Below are positions 1-10,333 of a stretch of DNA of 64,000 bases, in pieces. The stretch spans positions 3,906,001 through 3,970,000 of the forward strand of contig JAUKTV010000001.1 in assembly GCA_030549205.1 (NCBI GenBank). Direction: 5' to 3'. The position numbers and the translations under genes were made by a program. This DNA comes from Apiosordaria backusii. Its lineage: Eukaryota; Ascomycota; Sordariomycetes; Sordariales; Lasiosphaeriaceae. Numbering within the stretch: position 1 is the first letter of the stretch; each line of letters starts with the position of its first letter. Below the pieces are notes generated by a model. It saw only the letters and a list, made by a program, of their open reading frames with translations. It made no database searches and was not told the DNA's origin.

Positions 1-2
1 GT

Positions 3-770
3 GATGGATGCTGTCGAGGATGTCATGCCCCCAACCTCTCACCTGCCGGTCTCCTGAAACAGGACGAAATCTGGCGACGATCCCGAATAAGCACTGTCGC
101 GCAGTTTCTTCTTGGTCAAGACGCGAGAACAATCTTCTCTCAGGCCCTCTCCGCTCCTCCTAGCCACGATTTATACAAGACCAATATCTCGTTACTGCAA
201 GCGGCACTCCGCCTGCTGTCAGAGGACAATGGCCTCCGATACGGTGTGTTTGCCGGGGAACCTGAGTCGCCCAATCGACCAGAAGCCATCCCGATACTCG
301 TTGATGCCCTGATGTCGGATCTCCCAGTCGACGAGCCGCTCAAGGAGGTTTGGAATGGCCACGACCAGGAACGAATGAACCTAGACGAGGCAAAACAGAT
401 TCTCGCCGAAGTTTTGGACAACCAACGAAGCGAGCCTCTCCATCCATCGGCAGTGGTCTCCGCAGCTAGAGTGGCCCATGAAGCACAGCATTCTGCTCGC
501 GAGCTGGAGATGAGGTACAACCCCTTTGTGGATACTGCGGCAATGGTACCAGTTCGCACAAAGACGGGGTACATTGGGTATGGAACCGATGGTGTGCAAA
601 AGGGGGATCTTGTCTGTGTTTTGGGGTCTTGTTCTATGCCTGTTATTCTGAGGGAGGCCGATAAGGAAAAGGGGCAGTATAAGCTGATGTCGCTTTGTCA
701 TGTGCTGGGGGCTAAGAACGGCGAGGTATGGAGTTGGGGTCGGAAGGTTGAGGAGTTTAGAATTGTGTAG
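3..770 (+). CDS. C-terminal part of a heterokaryon-incompatibility (HET)-like protein, 5' end outside window
   Basis: The reading frame is open from the first bases of the window to a TAG at 768-770, so this is the last ~255 codons of a gene whose start and probable N-terminal HET domain lie outside. What is visible: the final ~45 residues have the pattern common at the end of fungal HET-domain proteins, a hydrophobic strand (DLVCVLGSC) followed by MPVILR, then a YKLMSLCHVLG segment and a short acidic turn. In that family these proteins trigger cell death or growth arrest after fusion of unlike hyphae. The HET domain itself is not visible, so the assignment rests on the C-terminal pattern only. 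No intron is needed inside the visible part. Moderate confidence. Confidence 0.6.
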   Translation, partial: DGCCRGCHAPNLSPAGLLKQDEIWRRSRISTVAQFLLGQDARTIFSQALSAPPSHDLYKTNISLLQAALRLLSEDNGLRYGVFAGEPESPNRPEAIPILVDALMSDLPVDEPLKEVWNGHDQERMNLDEAKQILAEVLDNQRSEPLHPSAVVSAARVAHEAQHSARELEMRYNPFVDTAAMVPVRTKTGYIGYGTDGVQKGDLVCVLGSCSMPVILREADKEKGQYKLMSLCHVLGAKNGEVWSWGRKVEEFRIV

Positions 771-923
771 GGAAAGGGTTATAAAGAATAGGTATCTTCT
801 CGTCCTGTGCATATTGTTTTTACCGTGTATGTATAGGGAGCATCTATCTTGGTTAAGACTGGGTAAAACAAGAAAGAAAAGAGATGCAAAAAAAACAACA
901 ACGCTGAAAATCATAAACACTTA

Positions 924-1000
924 TGACGGGCCAGGAGTCGAGCCTGGATCTTTGCTCTAACTCGGGAATACATTAATCGCTATGCTACCATACCACGGAA
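924..1000 (-). ncRNA. tRNA-like Pol III element (degenerate tRNA)
   Basis: On the minus strand there is a perfect 5-7-5 T-arm (CCAGG, loop CTCGACT, CCTGG; positions 931-947) that contains a near-consensus B box (934-944) and, about 45 nt upstream, an A-box-like TGGTAGCATAG (980-990, one mismatch). A T8 run follows about 45 nt downstream (the A8 run near 887-894 on the plus strand), which would stop Pol III. The acceptor ends do not pair and no good anticodon arm is seen, so this is not a normal functional tRNA. It is better read as a tRNA pseudogene or tRNA-derived element. Confidence 0.3.
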
Positions 1001-1917
1001 ATCCCTCCTGGGAACGGGAATGAAGTGCTGCAGTCTGGTCTGGTTTGGTCTGGTTGTGGCGGCAAAAAAGGGATAAGTGGCGGGCGTTCCGTGACTGGAA
1101 CCAGGCGTCAAATTTCGTGAACCTTAAAAAACGCGATTTTTGGGACTTTCATGACTCGTTCTTCCAGAACCTTAAAAACGCAGGTTTGATTTTGAAAACA
1201 CGGCTGTTGGGAACCTTGAAGGCGCCCCTTTTATCTGCCAAGATGACTCTGTGCCCAAGAGAACGAGACTTCACAATGTACCTATTTGGTAGTGAGAGAG
1301 CCACGGCGAGGTGTGCATAATTGTGGCTTGTTAGAATTTTTCAACCAGCTTGTCTGATCTGTCGAAATAGGATGGTGTTTAAGCATGAGGTGAGCTCTAC
1401 CTAAACTGGACTCAGTCTGTCTTCAGCAAGTCAAGATCTCAGCATCAGAGACTTGGGGTGCTGGATGCCAAGTGTCATGGAGAGGACATGAGAATGATTG
1501 CGGATAGCCTGCGGTGATGGCTTCAAACCTTGACTCGATGAAAACCAGAGGTATACTAGGTAGTGGGTTAACGCTAGTCTTTGCCGTCGGCGAGTTTTGC
1601 TGCATGGAGGAGGATATCTTTGGTCTTGGGAGAGGTTGGAGTGTATTGTTGTTGATTTGCTGCTTTTGCTGCAAGAAGAAAGGTTATCGAGGATTCAAAG
1701 ATCAGGCAGAGGTATATTTACCTATGTTTTGGGCATATTTTTGTTGGCTTGATGCTGTTCGGCTGCATAGAAATGGGTGTTACTAAGTTAGAATCAGGGC
1801 GGTGCATATACCCCGGTGTTCTGCAGGCAAGAAGTTGGTTTTGTTGGTTATCAGTGAAATTTGGCTGCTTCAATCTGAGATGTATGTGTCCGAGTCCCCG
1901 TTCTATGCTAGATGAGC
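1001..1917. other. Intergenic region, no gene seen
   Basis: Spacer between the HET-like gene (plus strand) and the 3' end of the DUF1624-like gene (minus strand). It holds only short frames without coding character. The segment around 1110-1220 contains short repeated phrases (for example aaccttaaaaacgc at two places), but nothing assignable. Confidence 0.5.
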
Positions 1918-3495
1918 CTAGAAGAACCTCCAGACGGAATCAGGCCCCTTCGCCTTCTTGAACCCTCCATACCATCTGCACAACGGATACAAAATTGCCA
2001 GGAGCAACCCCCAAGTGAGGAAGAACCCCCAAAGCTGATCAACACCACGAGCCGGTTGTTTGCTGAAAGGATCACTGACTTCTCTGCCAATCAGCGCAAT
2101 GATGGGGAATGATAAGACCCCGAGCATGAGGATGTGAATGATATAGAAGAAGAGCGCCGATGTTCCATAGACCAGTAGAACATGAAAAGCCTTGCTCGCA
2201 AACAATGGAGGAAGGGCGCTAAAGAGTGCCAGAAGAAGGTGGTTTCCCGCCATGGTGAACGCCCAAAAAGCCACATCAGGAGGGTATTTGGTCAGGTAAA
2301 GGAAGGACTTGACCGAGGCAAGATATTGGTCCCCGCCATGCTGGTGCTCCGCCATATCCAAGCACCCCTCGGACAAGTTTCCAAAGTGGAAGAGTCTCGT
2401 AAAAACAAAGACCAGTGTAAACCCAAGACCGGCGAGAGCATTCCCCAGTGTGATAGCCTTTGCACTCCAAGCCCGCGCCAGGATGATCCTCCCATAGAGC
2501 AATCCCAAAACCGGAAACGACATCCACGCCAAAGGTGGAAACCCAGACTTAACCCTTTCGTCCATGATAGGGTAGAACCAAATCTTGATCCAATCACTAT
2601 CAGGCAGCTTCGGCGTCGGATCAGCACCGCACCTCCCTCCAGTAGGACTCAACCAAATATTCCACCAAATCATCACCACCGCCCCAACCGCCAAAAAGAC
2701 ATTGTGAATATGCCACGAGATATCCGCCGCCCTGATAATCTCCACATCAGGCGCCATTTCCTCTTCTCCATGCAACCGAGGCAGCGGACCAGGAAGCAAC
2801 GGCTCAGTCACATCATCCTTCTTCCCCAAAGGTAGAAACTTCAGCATCCCGAATGCCAGCAACCTTTCCGTCTTGGCCACAACCATCCAAGTCAGCCCAG
2901 CCAAAAGATAATCCACCGCCAGACTGAACAAGACCATATTCAAGAACCACACTTTACCACCCGAGATCCCCAGCCCCATAACAGTTGATATCACAGTCAA
3001 AACCACCGCCCTGACTAAAAAGTGCCAGCCCAACTGCCGATTCGTCCATTTCCTATCTGGCGGGCGTGAAGTGCGCGACCTGCCAAAATATACCACCCCC
3101 ATCCCCAGCAAGAACGTAAAACCCGGCGCGCAGAGATGGGTGAGGGTTCTGATGATGTAGGCAGCAGGGCGATTCCATTCGTGTACGGGCGCTGAGTCGT
3201 TCTCACCGTCGATTGCGGTGCCATGGGGCCAGGAGCGGAGCATCAGTGAGGTGTTATCGAGGGCCATGAAAGTCATGAGGAGACCTCTAAGAAGATCAGG
3301 CGCTAAGGCGCGGGCTGGTGGTGGTGCTGGGAAAGAAGCTGGTGGGGGGTTGCTGATGGTGCCGTAATTGGGTGTGTTTTCTTCATCTTGGCGGGCGGGT
3401 GTCAGAATGGGGCTGGTGTCTGGTTCGAAGGACGTTTCTTGAACCGCGGGATCTGGTTGTGGTGGTAGGGTGACGGGGGACGTTGGTGGCTTCAT
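1918..3495 (-). CDS. DUF1624 / HGSNAT-like multi-pass membrane protein
   Basis: A 525-residue single-exon protein. I chose the ATG at 3493-3495 because it lies in an AAACAATG context and opens a typical Pro/Thr-rich cytosolic N-terminus; the frame continues 66 codons upstream but that stretch looks like leader sequence. Residues ~65-85 carry the family signature (LLRGLLMTFMALDN), followed by HLCAPGFTFLLGMG and a further series of hydrophobic segments, about 9-11 in total. A long charged loop near residues 240-270 splits the bundle. The family (heparan-alpha-glucosaminide N-acetyltransferase catalytic domain/YeiB-like) moves acetyl or acyl groups across membranes in animals and bacteria; the substrate of fungal members is not known to me. 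The C-terminus ends in a YPLCRWYGGFK motif usual for this fungal subgroup. Confidence 0.8.
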   Translation of the reverse strand: MKPPTSPVTLPPQPDPAVQETSFEPDTSPILTPARQDEENTPNYGTISNPPPASFPAPPPARALAPDLLRGLLMTFMALDNTSLMLRSWPHGTAIDGENDSAPVHEWNRPAAYIIRTLTHLCAPGFTFLLGMGVVYFGRSRTSRPPDRKWTNRQLGWHFLVRAVVLTVISTVMGLGISGGKVWFLNMVLFSLAVDYLLAGLTWMVVAKTERLLAFGMLKFLPLGKKDDVTEPLLPGPLPRLHGEEEMAPDVEIIRAADISWHIHNVFLAVGAVVMIWWNIWLSPTGGRCGADPTPKLPDSDWIKIWFYPIMDERVKSGFPPLAWMSFPVLGLLYGRIILARAWSAKAITLGNALAGLGFTLVFVFTRLFHFGNLSEGCLDMAEHQHGGDQYLASVKSFLYLTKYPPDVAFWAFTMAGNHLLLALFSALPPLFASKAFHVLLVYGTSALFFYIIHILMLGVLSFPIIALIGREVSDPFSKQPARGVDQLWGFFLTWGLLLAILYPLCRWYGGFKKAKGPDSVWRFF

Positions 3496-4312
3496 TGTTT
3501 GCTTTTGTTTGTTTGGTGGTTGTTTGGTGCTTGTGGGCCAAACGCGTGTCTGCTGAGCAAATTTCTGTCTGGAGCGCGTCCGCCAAAGCAAAGACTTGAA
3601 GACACGCGGTGTAAAAAGTGTGACCTCGAGGGCATAGACCGTGTATAATCGAGGATTGCTATTCTCGGAAGCCTTGAGACAAGAATTTGTCAACAGCGAA
3701 CCAGAACCTGCAGAGTGCCGTCATCAGAAGGGCAGCGGCAGAGCTCTGGCCAATCGGTGTTGTCGGTGGCTTTACCCCGGATTTTAGGGCTGATGTGGCT
3801 TGGCTTGGCATCCACTCACTGGAGCCTGAACCCTAACCCCAACTTCCTTTTCACACTGCCAGCTGACTTGACATGTAGATATCATTGTTTTTGACATACC
3901 AGTAAGAAAGAAAAGATATCACTATGAGAGTTATTACCCTTGAAAAAACTTCTTGCGGCTTTTGCGGAGACAATCGCATGAGAAAGGTCATGTGAACAAA
4001 CTCTCTTTGTTAACACCTGAGTGACACTCGTCAATGAGCAGCGACCTGGGCGGGTCATGAAGATAACGGTAGAAGAGACTGTGACCCTGGAGAGACCTCC
4101 ACAAACATAAGATCGTGACTGAAATTGATATAAATAATATGCTGAGATTGATCTAAATGGAAGAGGTAATTGCCCACCCACCGACCGTGTGTTCGTTTGA
4201 AACGTCAGCTTTCAAGTTTTCATCACCCAAGAACACCGCCCAAACACCAACACTACCTACCTTACCTGATCCCTTTCGTCGCGGACTCGAGAATAGCACA
4301 CATTACTGGGAC
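3496..4312. other. Divergent intergenic region
   Basis: Lies between the minus-strand DUF1624-like gene and the plus-strand hypothetical gene, so it should hold both promoters. A leader-like CACCAACACTACC stretch sits just before the chosen start at 4313. No RNA gene or repeat was recognised. Confidence 0.4.
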
Positions 4313-4951
4313 ATGGACACCCGTCTGGACACATCCAAGCATGAGGAACAGGACAAGCAGTGCTGTATCCAAGGATCACACTCGGCTACATGTCCAAGTT
4401 GTCTTGCCGAAAATTTCAAGGCTCAGATAGAGCGTCTTATTCTGGAGGCTGCAGAGAAGCTATTTCCGTCATCTCTCACTGGAAAGCTCCATGGTGATCA
4501 CCGGATCGCTGCCCCCGATGCGACAACATCACTGGTAGTGGATCACGATGTGGCACTTGATTGTGGCTACCATCTTATTGATCGAAGCGGGGACATCCTT
4601 ATGAGACACTCGGATGCTGAAGGCCAGTTGTCATTCCTCAAGCTAGAAGTTGATGATCTACCGGCTTCAACACAATGTGACGCTGGCTCCCAGGGCAGTC
4701 ACCAGGGAAGGGGACACGGTGCTAAAAGGCGCCGGATTTCTAATGTGACTGAGCACAACCTGGACGAGGCGCACTCTCTGAATGGTATCTTGAAGAAGAT
4801 ACTATCCCAATTAATGATTATCCAGTCTACGATTGATAGTGGCGACGTATGTTGTTGTCATCCACGACGTCATGGTGTCAATGGGAAGGAATTTCGTTGG
4901 GCCCATACGCCCGATAGGGATCGGTTTACTCCCCAGGGTGCATGCTTTTAA
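4313..4951 (+). CDS. Hypothetical protein with Cys clusters and a basic NLS-like patch
   Basis: A 212-residue frame beginning MDTRLDTSKHEEQD. An in-frame ATG exists at 4157, but the stretch between the two looks like a 5' leader (Pro/Thr-rich, CACC-rich), so the later start is preferred. Visible features: an N-terminal Cys cluster (CCIQG...CPSC, residues ~17-29), a helical segment (AQIERLILEAAEKLF), a basic KRRRI patch near residue 141 that could be a nuclear localisation signal, a C-terminal helix, and a CCCHPRRH cluster. I recognise no domain. The next gene downstream has the same order (acidic N-terminus, helix, Cys-His pair, basic patch), so the two may be distant relatives or a lineage-specific pair. 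No function can be assigned. Confidence 0.5.
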   Translation: MDTRLDTSKHEEQDKQCCIQGSHSATCPSCLAENFKAQIERLILEAAEKLFPSSLTGKLHGDHRIAAPDATTSLVVDHDVALDCGYHLIDRSGDILMRHSDAEGQLSFLKLEVDDLPASTQCDAGSQGSHQGRGHGAKRRRISNVTEHNLDEAHSLNGILKKILSQLMIIQSTIDSGDVCCCHPRRHGVNGKEFRWAHTPDRDRFTPQGACF

Positions 4952-5380
4952 AACCCTGTCGAGTTTTTCTGCCAATAGAAGGGGGCTAGCCATTGGAGGA
5001 TTCCTGTTGTTTGTTTTGTGCTTTCCTTTGTGAGAATGGCGGGCTGTGATCTGCTGCAGCATGTCGGTTGCCTACCTACCTGTACGAGAGTAGCGGCCCT
5101 GATGCGCTACCACTTTCAGGGAGTTAAGAAGCAGGCCTCTTTCAATGGACATCTGAGATAAACTTAATGCGACTAATCCTTTGTTTTGACGCGTCTTTCA
5201 GCTTTGCACGCTCTGTTGTTTGTTCGCACTTCAATACATGTATTCTGACGACAACCACCAGCATCACGCACCACTTCTACATTGACTGCTTGCTGTTGGA
5301 CCACCATTGAAGTTGATAGCGAATTATTCCCCTCGTTATCACCCTCAACCATCAAGAACCTACGCCCAAAGACAATACAA
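4952..5380. other. Intergenic spacer / leader of next gene
   Basis: About 430 bp between two plus-strand hypothetical genes. The last 100 bases (CACCATTGAAG, TCACCCTCAACCATC, then ACAATACAAATGG) read like a 5' leader. Nothing else was seen. Confidence 0.4.
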
Positions 5381-6343
5381 ATGGCGGACGACGACCTTTT
5401 CATGGGCAACTCTGATCCCACCAACTACTCACCTCCCACGAACTACGGGTATACTCCAGAGGCGCGTCCCCATCAAGAGTCAAGTCATGAACAAGATTCT
5501 ATTACTTCCGAGTCCGAATTCTGGGGGCTGATGGCCAAGACTGGCCCCTGGTTAGACAAATTTGAGAACGAGGGCATGATCAACTGGTTGATCAAAACCA
5601 TTGAGCACCAAAGATATGGCCGATGTTGCCATCTTCAAAATGACGCGACTGAGGATGATGGTCATCTTGACAATATCCTGAAGCACATGCGAATCTTCTT
5701 AGAAAGAAGAATTTGTGTCCTCCGCCCACCTGTCGAGTCTGAGCCTGGCAACAATGTCAACGTAACAAGAGCGTTGGAGAGGGGAACACCACCTATCGCA
5801 CCCTCTTTACCACCCAACAACCGAGTTTCTGTGGAAAGTGTTGCCTCTGAGGGATTAGTTTCGTCTCGCGAATACCATCAAAACGACACTGCTACGCTCG
5901 AATCGCCGTCCAAAAAGCGAAAGACGCGCCATGCTAGTAGCGACCACTCCAGAGACAGCTCGAGAGAAGAGGACCTACAAACTTTGGCCAGTGATGATTG
6001 GGAGAATATTCGTGAACGAGCTTCGACTTTCCAGCGTGGAAGGACTACTCCCACACCCCTTCGAAGGCCCTCTACCACGCTCAATCAACCAATGTCTTCC
6101 CCTTTGCGAAACCGACCCCTGCCTCTCGGTACCACCAGCGTTCTAGGGCATAGGGAAGAACAGGCAGACACAGGAATGGTACCACTTCCCTACCGGGTGT
6201 ACATGTGTCGCGGTGAGCCGCATTTGCTCATGCCTGTCTCAAGGTTCAAGGAGACCAATACTCTGGGCGGCCGAGACCACGTAGCTCTCGCCAATACCTC
6301 ATCTTCCACCACAGTCTACATCAACTCTAACCTGAGGCAGTAA
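5381..6343 (+). CDS. Hypothetical, mostly disordered protein with NLS-like patch
   Basis: A 320-residue frame starting MADDDLFMGNSD in an ATACAAATGG context; the frame is open 33 codons further up but that part looks like leader. Residues ~45-115 form the only compact-looking segment, with Trp and Leu residues (EFWGLMAKTGPWLDKF, INWLIKTIEH), a CCH pair and a helix (NILKHMRIFLERR). The rest is Ser/Pro/Thr-rich and probably disordered, with a KKRKTR basic patch near residue 177 that suggests nuclear import, and an ordered-looking tail (YRVYMCRGEPHLLMPVSRF). No known domain was recognised. Its layout resembles the preceding gene. Single exon; the reading frame is uninterrupted and codon use looks like neighbouring genes. 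Confidence 0.55.
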   Translation: MADDDLFMGNSDPTNYSPPTNYGYTPEARPHQESSHEQDSITSESEFWGLMAKTGPWLDKFENEGMINWLIKTIEHQRYGRCCHLQNDATEDDGHLDNILKHMRIFLERRICVLRPPVESEPGNNVNVTRALERGTPPIAPSLPPNNRVSVESVASEGLVSSREYHQNDTATLESPSKKRKTRHASSDHSRDSSREEDLQTLASDDWENIRERASTFQRGRTTPTPLRRPSTTLNQPMSSPLRNRPLPLGTTSVLGHREEQADTGMVPLPYRVYMCRGEPHLLMPVSRFKETNTLGGRDHVALANTSSSTTVYINSNLRQ

Positions 6344-7130
6344 GCGCCCCAGGCATCGACTACCTCGGACCGAGGTCAAACAGTGGCAAACATAGTCACT
6401 GAGTCACACTTCCTTACTTTTACTTTGTCGTCATACCGCTGAACCGAGCTGTGGAACGTGGGTTCTGGCTTGTGGGGAGGAGGACATTTCTTATTTTGCC
6501 GGTCAATCATTGGATAACTTGGAGCTATCATTCTGGTGAAAGACGGGACTTACGTGACATATGTAGAGATATAGAGGTAAATATATGCACTTATCATGAA
6601 AGCTTATGTGCCCATTTTCCCTAATTGGCATCCGATCAGGAACTTTGAGACACTACCACTGGCAAGCTAGCTTGATGTAAACGCGCACGACATGGCCCTT
6701 TTGCCATCATTCAAACGAATGAGATGCATCTCAACCAGCAGGTGCCATGAAGAAGGGCCACCCACCTCCACATTGATCCCTGATCCGTGCCCGCGACAGT
6801 TTGCATGCCAGTGGATTCAGCCCTCCCACAGACAAACCCGACGTTGTGCTTCAATAAATGCCCGATGGTACAACGTAAAGTGAGACAAGAGGGAAAGATC
6901 CGCCGCTATCTGCCGATCTAGACGCACCCGTCCTGCCCCCGACGCCGTGCGATGTCGCAACCGACGGCCCCACCTATGCCGTGCCTGCATATTTTCATCC
7001 AAACACTGTCCAATTCGAAGTTTTACACGTCGGAATGACCAAAACACGAACCTGTCACAATTGATCGCCAATCTCAGACGTCAGTTCTGAAGAAAACCCT
7101 CGACAGATTCGACATCGCGCAACTTGAGCA
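6344..7130. other. Intergenic region upstream of the MFS gene
   Basis: About 790 bp; presumably the terminator of the hypothetical gene and the promoter of the transporter. Only short non-conserved frames on both strands. Nothing further was recognised. Confidence 0.4.
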
Positions 7131-8965
7131 ATGGCATCCTCAACCGGCGCCCTCGACGCGCCTGGGGCGGCCCCCACACCGCCCTCAAACGATCAACACA
7201 AGGCCGACAACAAAACCACCACCGGAGCCACAGCCAGCAACGTCTCCCTAACCGACGACGCAGTCGGTGACGCTCCCATTAACCCCCTAAATCTAGAAGA
7301 TGACGACGCAACCTACAAACTCATCCGCCGCAAAGTCGACCTCCGCCTCTGCACCATAGCCGGCATCCTCTGCTCCCTCAACCTCCTCGACTCTGGCGTG
7401 CTCTCCTCCGCCGCCGTAACCACCATGCTCAGCGACCTCGGCCTCGACGTCGGCAACCGCTTCTCCATCTCCATCTTCATCTTTACCATTTCGTCCATTG
7501 TCTTCCAGCTGCCCTCCACCATCGCCGTCCGGTTGTTAGGACCAAGGATATGGTTTTCTGTCATCACTTTTCTCTTCGGGCTTATTACGCTCTTGACGGG
7601 GTTTGTAAAGACGTGGCAGCAGATGATTGCGCTGAGGATATTGCTGGGCGCGGCGATGGCGGGGATTTTCCCGGGGTTGGCGTATTTGATTAGCACGTGG
7701 TATCCGAGGCAGGAGCAGCAGTTGAGGTTTGCGTTTATGCAGAGCGGGGAGGTGATTATTTTGGCGACGGGGAGCTTGGTGAACTATGGGTTGAATAGGA
7801 TGAATGGGAAGGGGGGTTGGAGGGGTGGAGGTGGATGTTTGTTGTGCAGGTGAGAGGGCGTTGTTTACCTGTACTTTTGTTGTTTTTGTGCTCCTGGCTG
7901 CTTTGTGACCGTGACTGCTCACGTTGCTGACGAATATTTCAAAGGGAATGTGCACATGTGTCATTGGGATCGTAACCTACTGGTGGTATGTCATGTCATC
8001 TTTTGTTGGTTTTGTCTGATCAAGAAAGCTGACTACTATGCTAGGATGGTTGACTTCCCCGAAAACTCAGACAAAAGTTTCCGCTTCCTGACACGAGAAG
8101 AGGCCGACATTGTCGCAGGTAGAATCGAGAAGGATCGGGGCGATGTTATTGCTCAGAAGTTCTCCGTCATGGAGGTTCTCAAGCACGCCAAGGACCTGAA
8201 GATCTGGGCATTTGCTTGCTTGTTCTTCATGCAGAACATTGTGTCGACTGCCCTGGCATACTTCGTACCCATAATCCTCCAGAACGGGCTTGGATACTCG
8301 TCTGATGCGGCCATCATCCTTTCAGCACCGCCGTATTACTATGCAATTGTGCCTGTGCTGCTTTCGTCTTGGTATGCAGATAGGTTCCGGATTCGAGGAC
8401 CAGTTATCACATTCAATGCTACATGTCTCATCACCGGCTTTGCTGTGCTGGGGTTTGCAGGGAATTCAGGGGCTCGCTACTTTGGCGTATTTCTGGCCAC
8501 GGGGGCTTACGTAGCCAACTGGGCGGCCCTGACTGCTTATCAGGCTAACAATGTCGTTGGGTATGTTCATCCTCTCGTAGTGACTTGGGGCTCTCTGATT
8601 GACATCGTCAAAGGCAATGGAAAAGAGTATTCACCGCGGCAGCATGCACGATGTTCAACGGAGCTGGTGGAATTGCTGGAAGTTTTATTGTTCGCAATCT
8701 CGAAGCTCCCCACTATACCACCGCTGTTTGGGTATCTATTGGGTAAGTTGGAACGCTCAAGACAGGAGGTACTCACTAACAGTCTGCAGCTCCCATCTCT
8801 TGATGATATCACTTGTTGGACTTCTCACTGCCCACTTCTATTTCGCCAACCGCTCACTGAGGAGAACAGGAAAGATTTTGGAACAAACGGTACGTGAATG
8901 GAGTGGCTTTTGGACAAGTTTTGATGCTGACACATCATCAGGAAGGATTCAGATTCACGTATTAA
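7131..8965 (+). CDS. MFS anion:cation symporter-family transporter (Dal5-like), six exons, frameshifted
   Basis: Exons by conserved reading: 7131-7849, 7945-7985, 8045-8560, 8614-8742, 8790-8889, 8942-8965, all introns GT-AG. The product would have ~509 residues and 12 membrane segments, typical of the ACS family that takes up allantoate, nicotinate, pantothenate and similar organic anions. Visible family marks: a cytosolic N-terminus with KLIRRKVDLRLC, RILLGAAMAGIFPG, GWRWMFVVQG, YWWMVDFPEN across the second intron, and the Q-W-K-R segment in exon 4. Anomaly: near 7811-7816 the frame needs seven Gs after AA but the sequence has six, so exon 1 runs into TGA at 7851-7853 unless one base is added. 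Exons 2-6 remain open in the expected frame, so the damage is either recent or a homopolymer assembly error. The substrate is unknown. Confidence 0.8.
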
Positions 8966-9043
8966 GTCTTAAACAGAGTGTCGGGTTTTCAGATCTACGA
9001 TTGACATTTTCATACTCCATCAATACCCAATCTTTGTCTTCAC

Positions 9044-9853
9044 TTACACCATGTTGGCCCCGTTCACACGAATAATCTGTCCAGAAACCCACTTGCTTTC
9101 TTCCGATGCCAAAAACAGAATTACATCCGCGATTTCTTCCGGCGTGCCCAACCGCCCGAATGGACTCTGGTTTTTCAAAAAGTTGACAATTTGCTCTGAC
9201 TTGCCTTCGAAAAACAAGTCCGTCCCGGTTGGGCCTGGAGCAACGGCGTTGACAGTGATGCCCTTCTTGGCTAGATCCTTGGACAAGGCCCGAGTCATCT
9301 GGTCGATGGCCCCCTTGGTCGCCACATAGATCAGATACCCCGGGCTGACCCCACTTGCAGTGTTGAGACCAGTCGAGATGAAGATGACTCTCCCCCCTAA
9401 AGACGGGAAGTGATGCAGTGCCTTTTGAACGAGAAACAAGGCACCCTTGACGTTGAGGTTGAAGTGGGCGTCGTAGGATTCTTCTGTTGCGTGGGCGAGG
9501 TCGGCCATGCCCATTATTCCGGCTTTGCTGTGTTAGTGTCATCTCATCTTGTTTTGGCCACGTCAGGGGTCGTGCACACCATTGGGAACAACAATATCAA
9601 TCTTTCCAAACTTTTCCACTGCAGCGTTGACCAGTTTGTCGATTTCCTCGAGCTTGGAAGCATCTGCTTGTATGGCGAGGGCACGGGAGGGATCACCGAT
9701 TTGGGTGATGATTTCCGAGGCTGTTGCGCTGCTGTTGGGGGAGAGGTAGGAGAAGACGACGGAGGCGCCGAGGGAGGCTGCGCGGAGGACGGTGGCGCGG
9801 CCGATGCCTTTTGTTCCGCCTGTGAGGAGGAGGACTTTGTTGGTGAGGGACAT
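9044..9853 (-). CDS. Classical SDR-family oxidoreductase
   Basis: Two exons, 9580-9853 and 9044-9522, separated by a 57-bp intron (donor GTGTGC, acceptor AAAG), giving 250 residues, the usual length for a classical short-chain dehydrogenase/reductase. I start at MSLTNKV; an in-frame ATG 13 codons upstream (9892) is possible. Motifs: TGGTKGIG (nucleotide-binding loop), the catalytic Ser in VIFISTG, YVATK (catalytic Tyr-Lys), NAG reconstituted exactly over the splice site, and a VAPGPTGTD loop. The missing NNAG-type first Asn is normal for some members. It should reduce or oxidise a small carbonyl/alcohol with NAD(P)H; the substrate cannot be read from sequence. It ends 78 bp from the end of the MFS transporter, tail to tail. 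Confidence 0.85.
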
Positions 9854-10237
9854 GGTTTGGGCAGTTGTGAAAGTTTGGATGGTGGAAATCATGGGGATCT
9901 AAACGTGCAGAGGAAGTTATGAGTACTCTGGACTTTTTATGTCACGGCATTTCCCTCTGCATGGTCGTTTATGGAGGGTAAATTGGTATCTCCGGAGAGG
10001 GAACGTGTGGGTTGGGATGACCTCATGGTGGGAAGTATGCAAGGTGCTGACATAAGACTGGGATGGAATGTTGAGTTATTGGACTCCGGTTTCTGGTTCC
10101 AGAGTATGAACATTGTCAGGAAAGAGCCGGCTGGCAAAAACAAGTTGATGTCGTGCCCGACGGGGGTGAGTGGGATGGTTCGGCTTTTGGAATTAGTATG
10201 CACGCTGTGGACAAAAAAACTGGTACTGCAAGTGTTC

Positions 10238-10332
10238 AACAGGCATCAAAACACAGTTAACAGACCACATAAAATAGTCGGTAGACCTTTAAAGATAGTC
10301 AACAGGCCTAAAAATGGTGTAATAGGCCTTTG
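10238..10332. repeat. Degenerate 21-bp tandem repeat (about 4.5 units)
   Basis: Unit starts at about 10238, 10259, 10280, 10301 and 10322. Each unit begins with a variant of AACAGGCC and continues with an A-rich half ending in ATAGTC or similar. Spacing is 21 bases throughout although units differ at several places. Confidence 0.6.
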
Positions 10333-10333
10333 A

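Noticed and set aside
1918..3693. Longer form of the DUF1624-like protein starting at 3693
   Set aside because: The extra 66 residues look like translated leader and the ATG at 3495 has a better context and a typical N-terminus.
9971..10333. 120-codon plus-strand frame before the 21-bp repeats
   Set aside because: Its end is made from the tandem repeat itself and the rest has no coding features.
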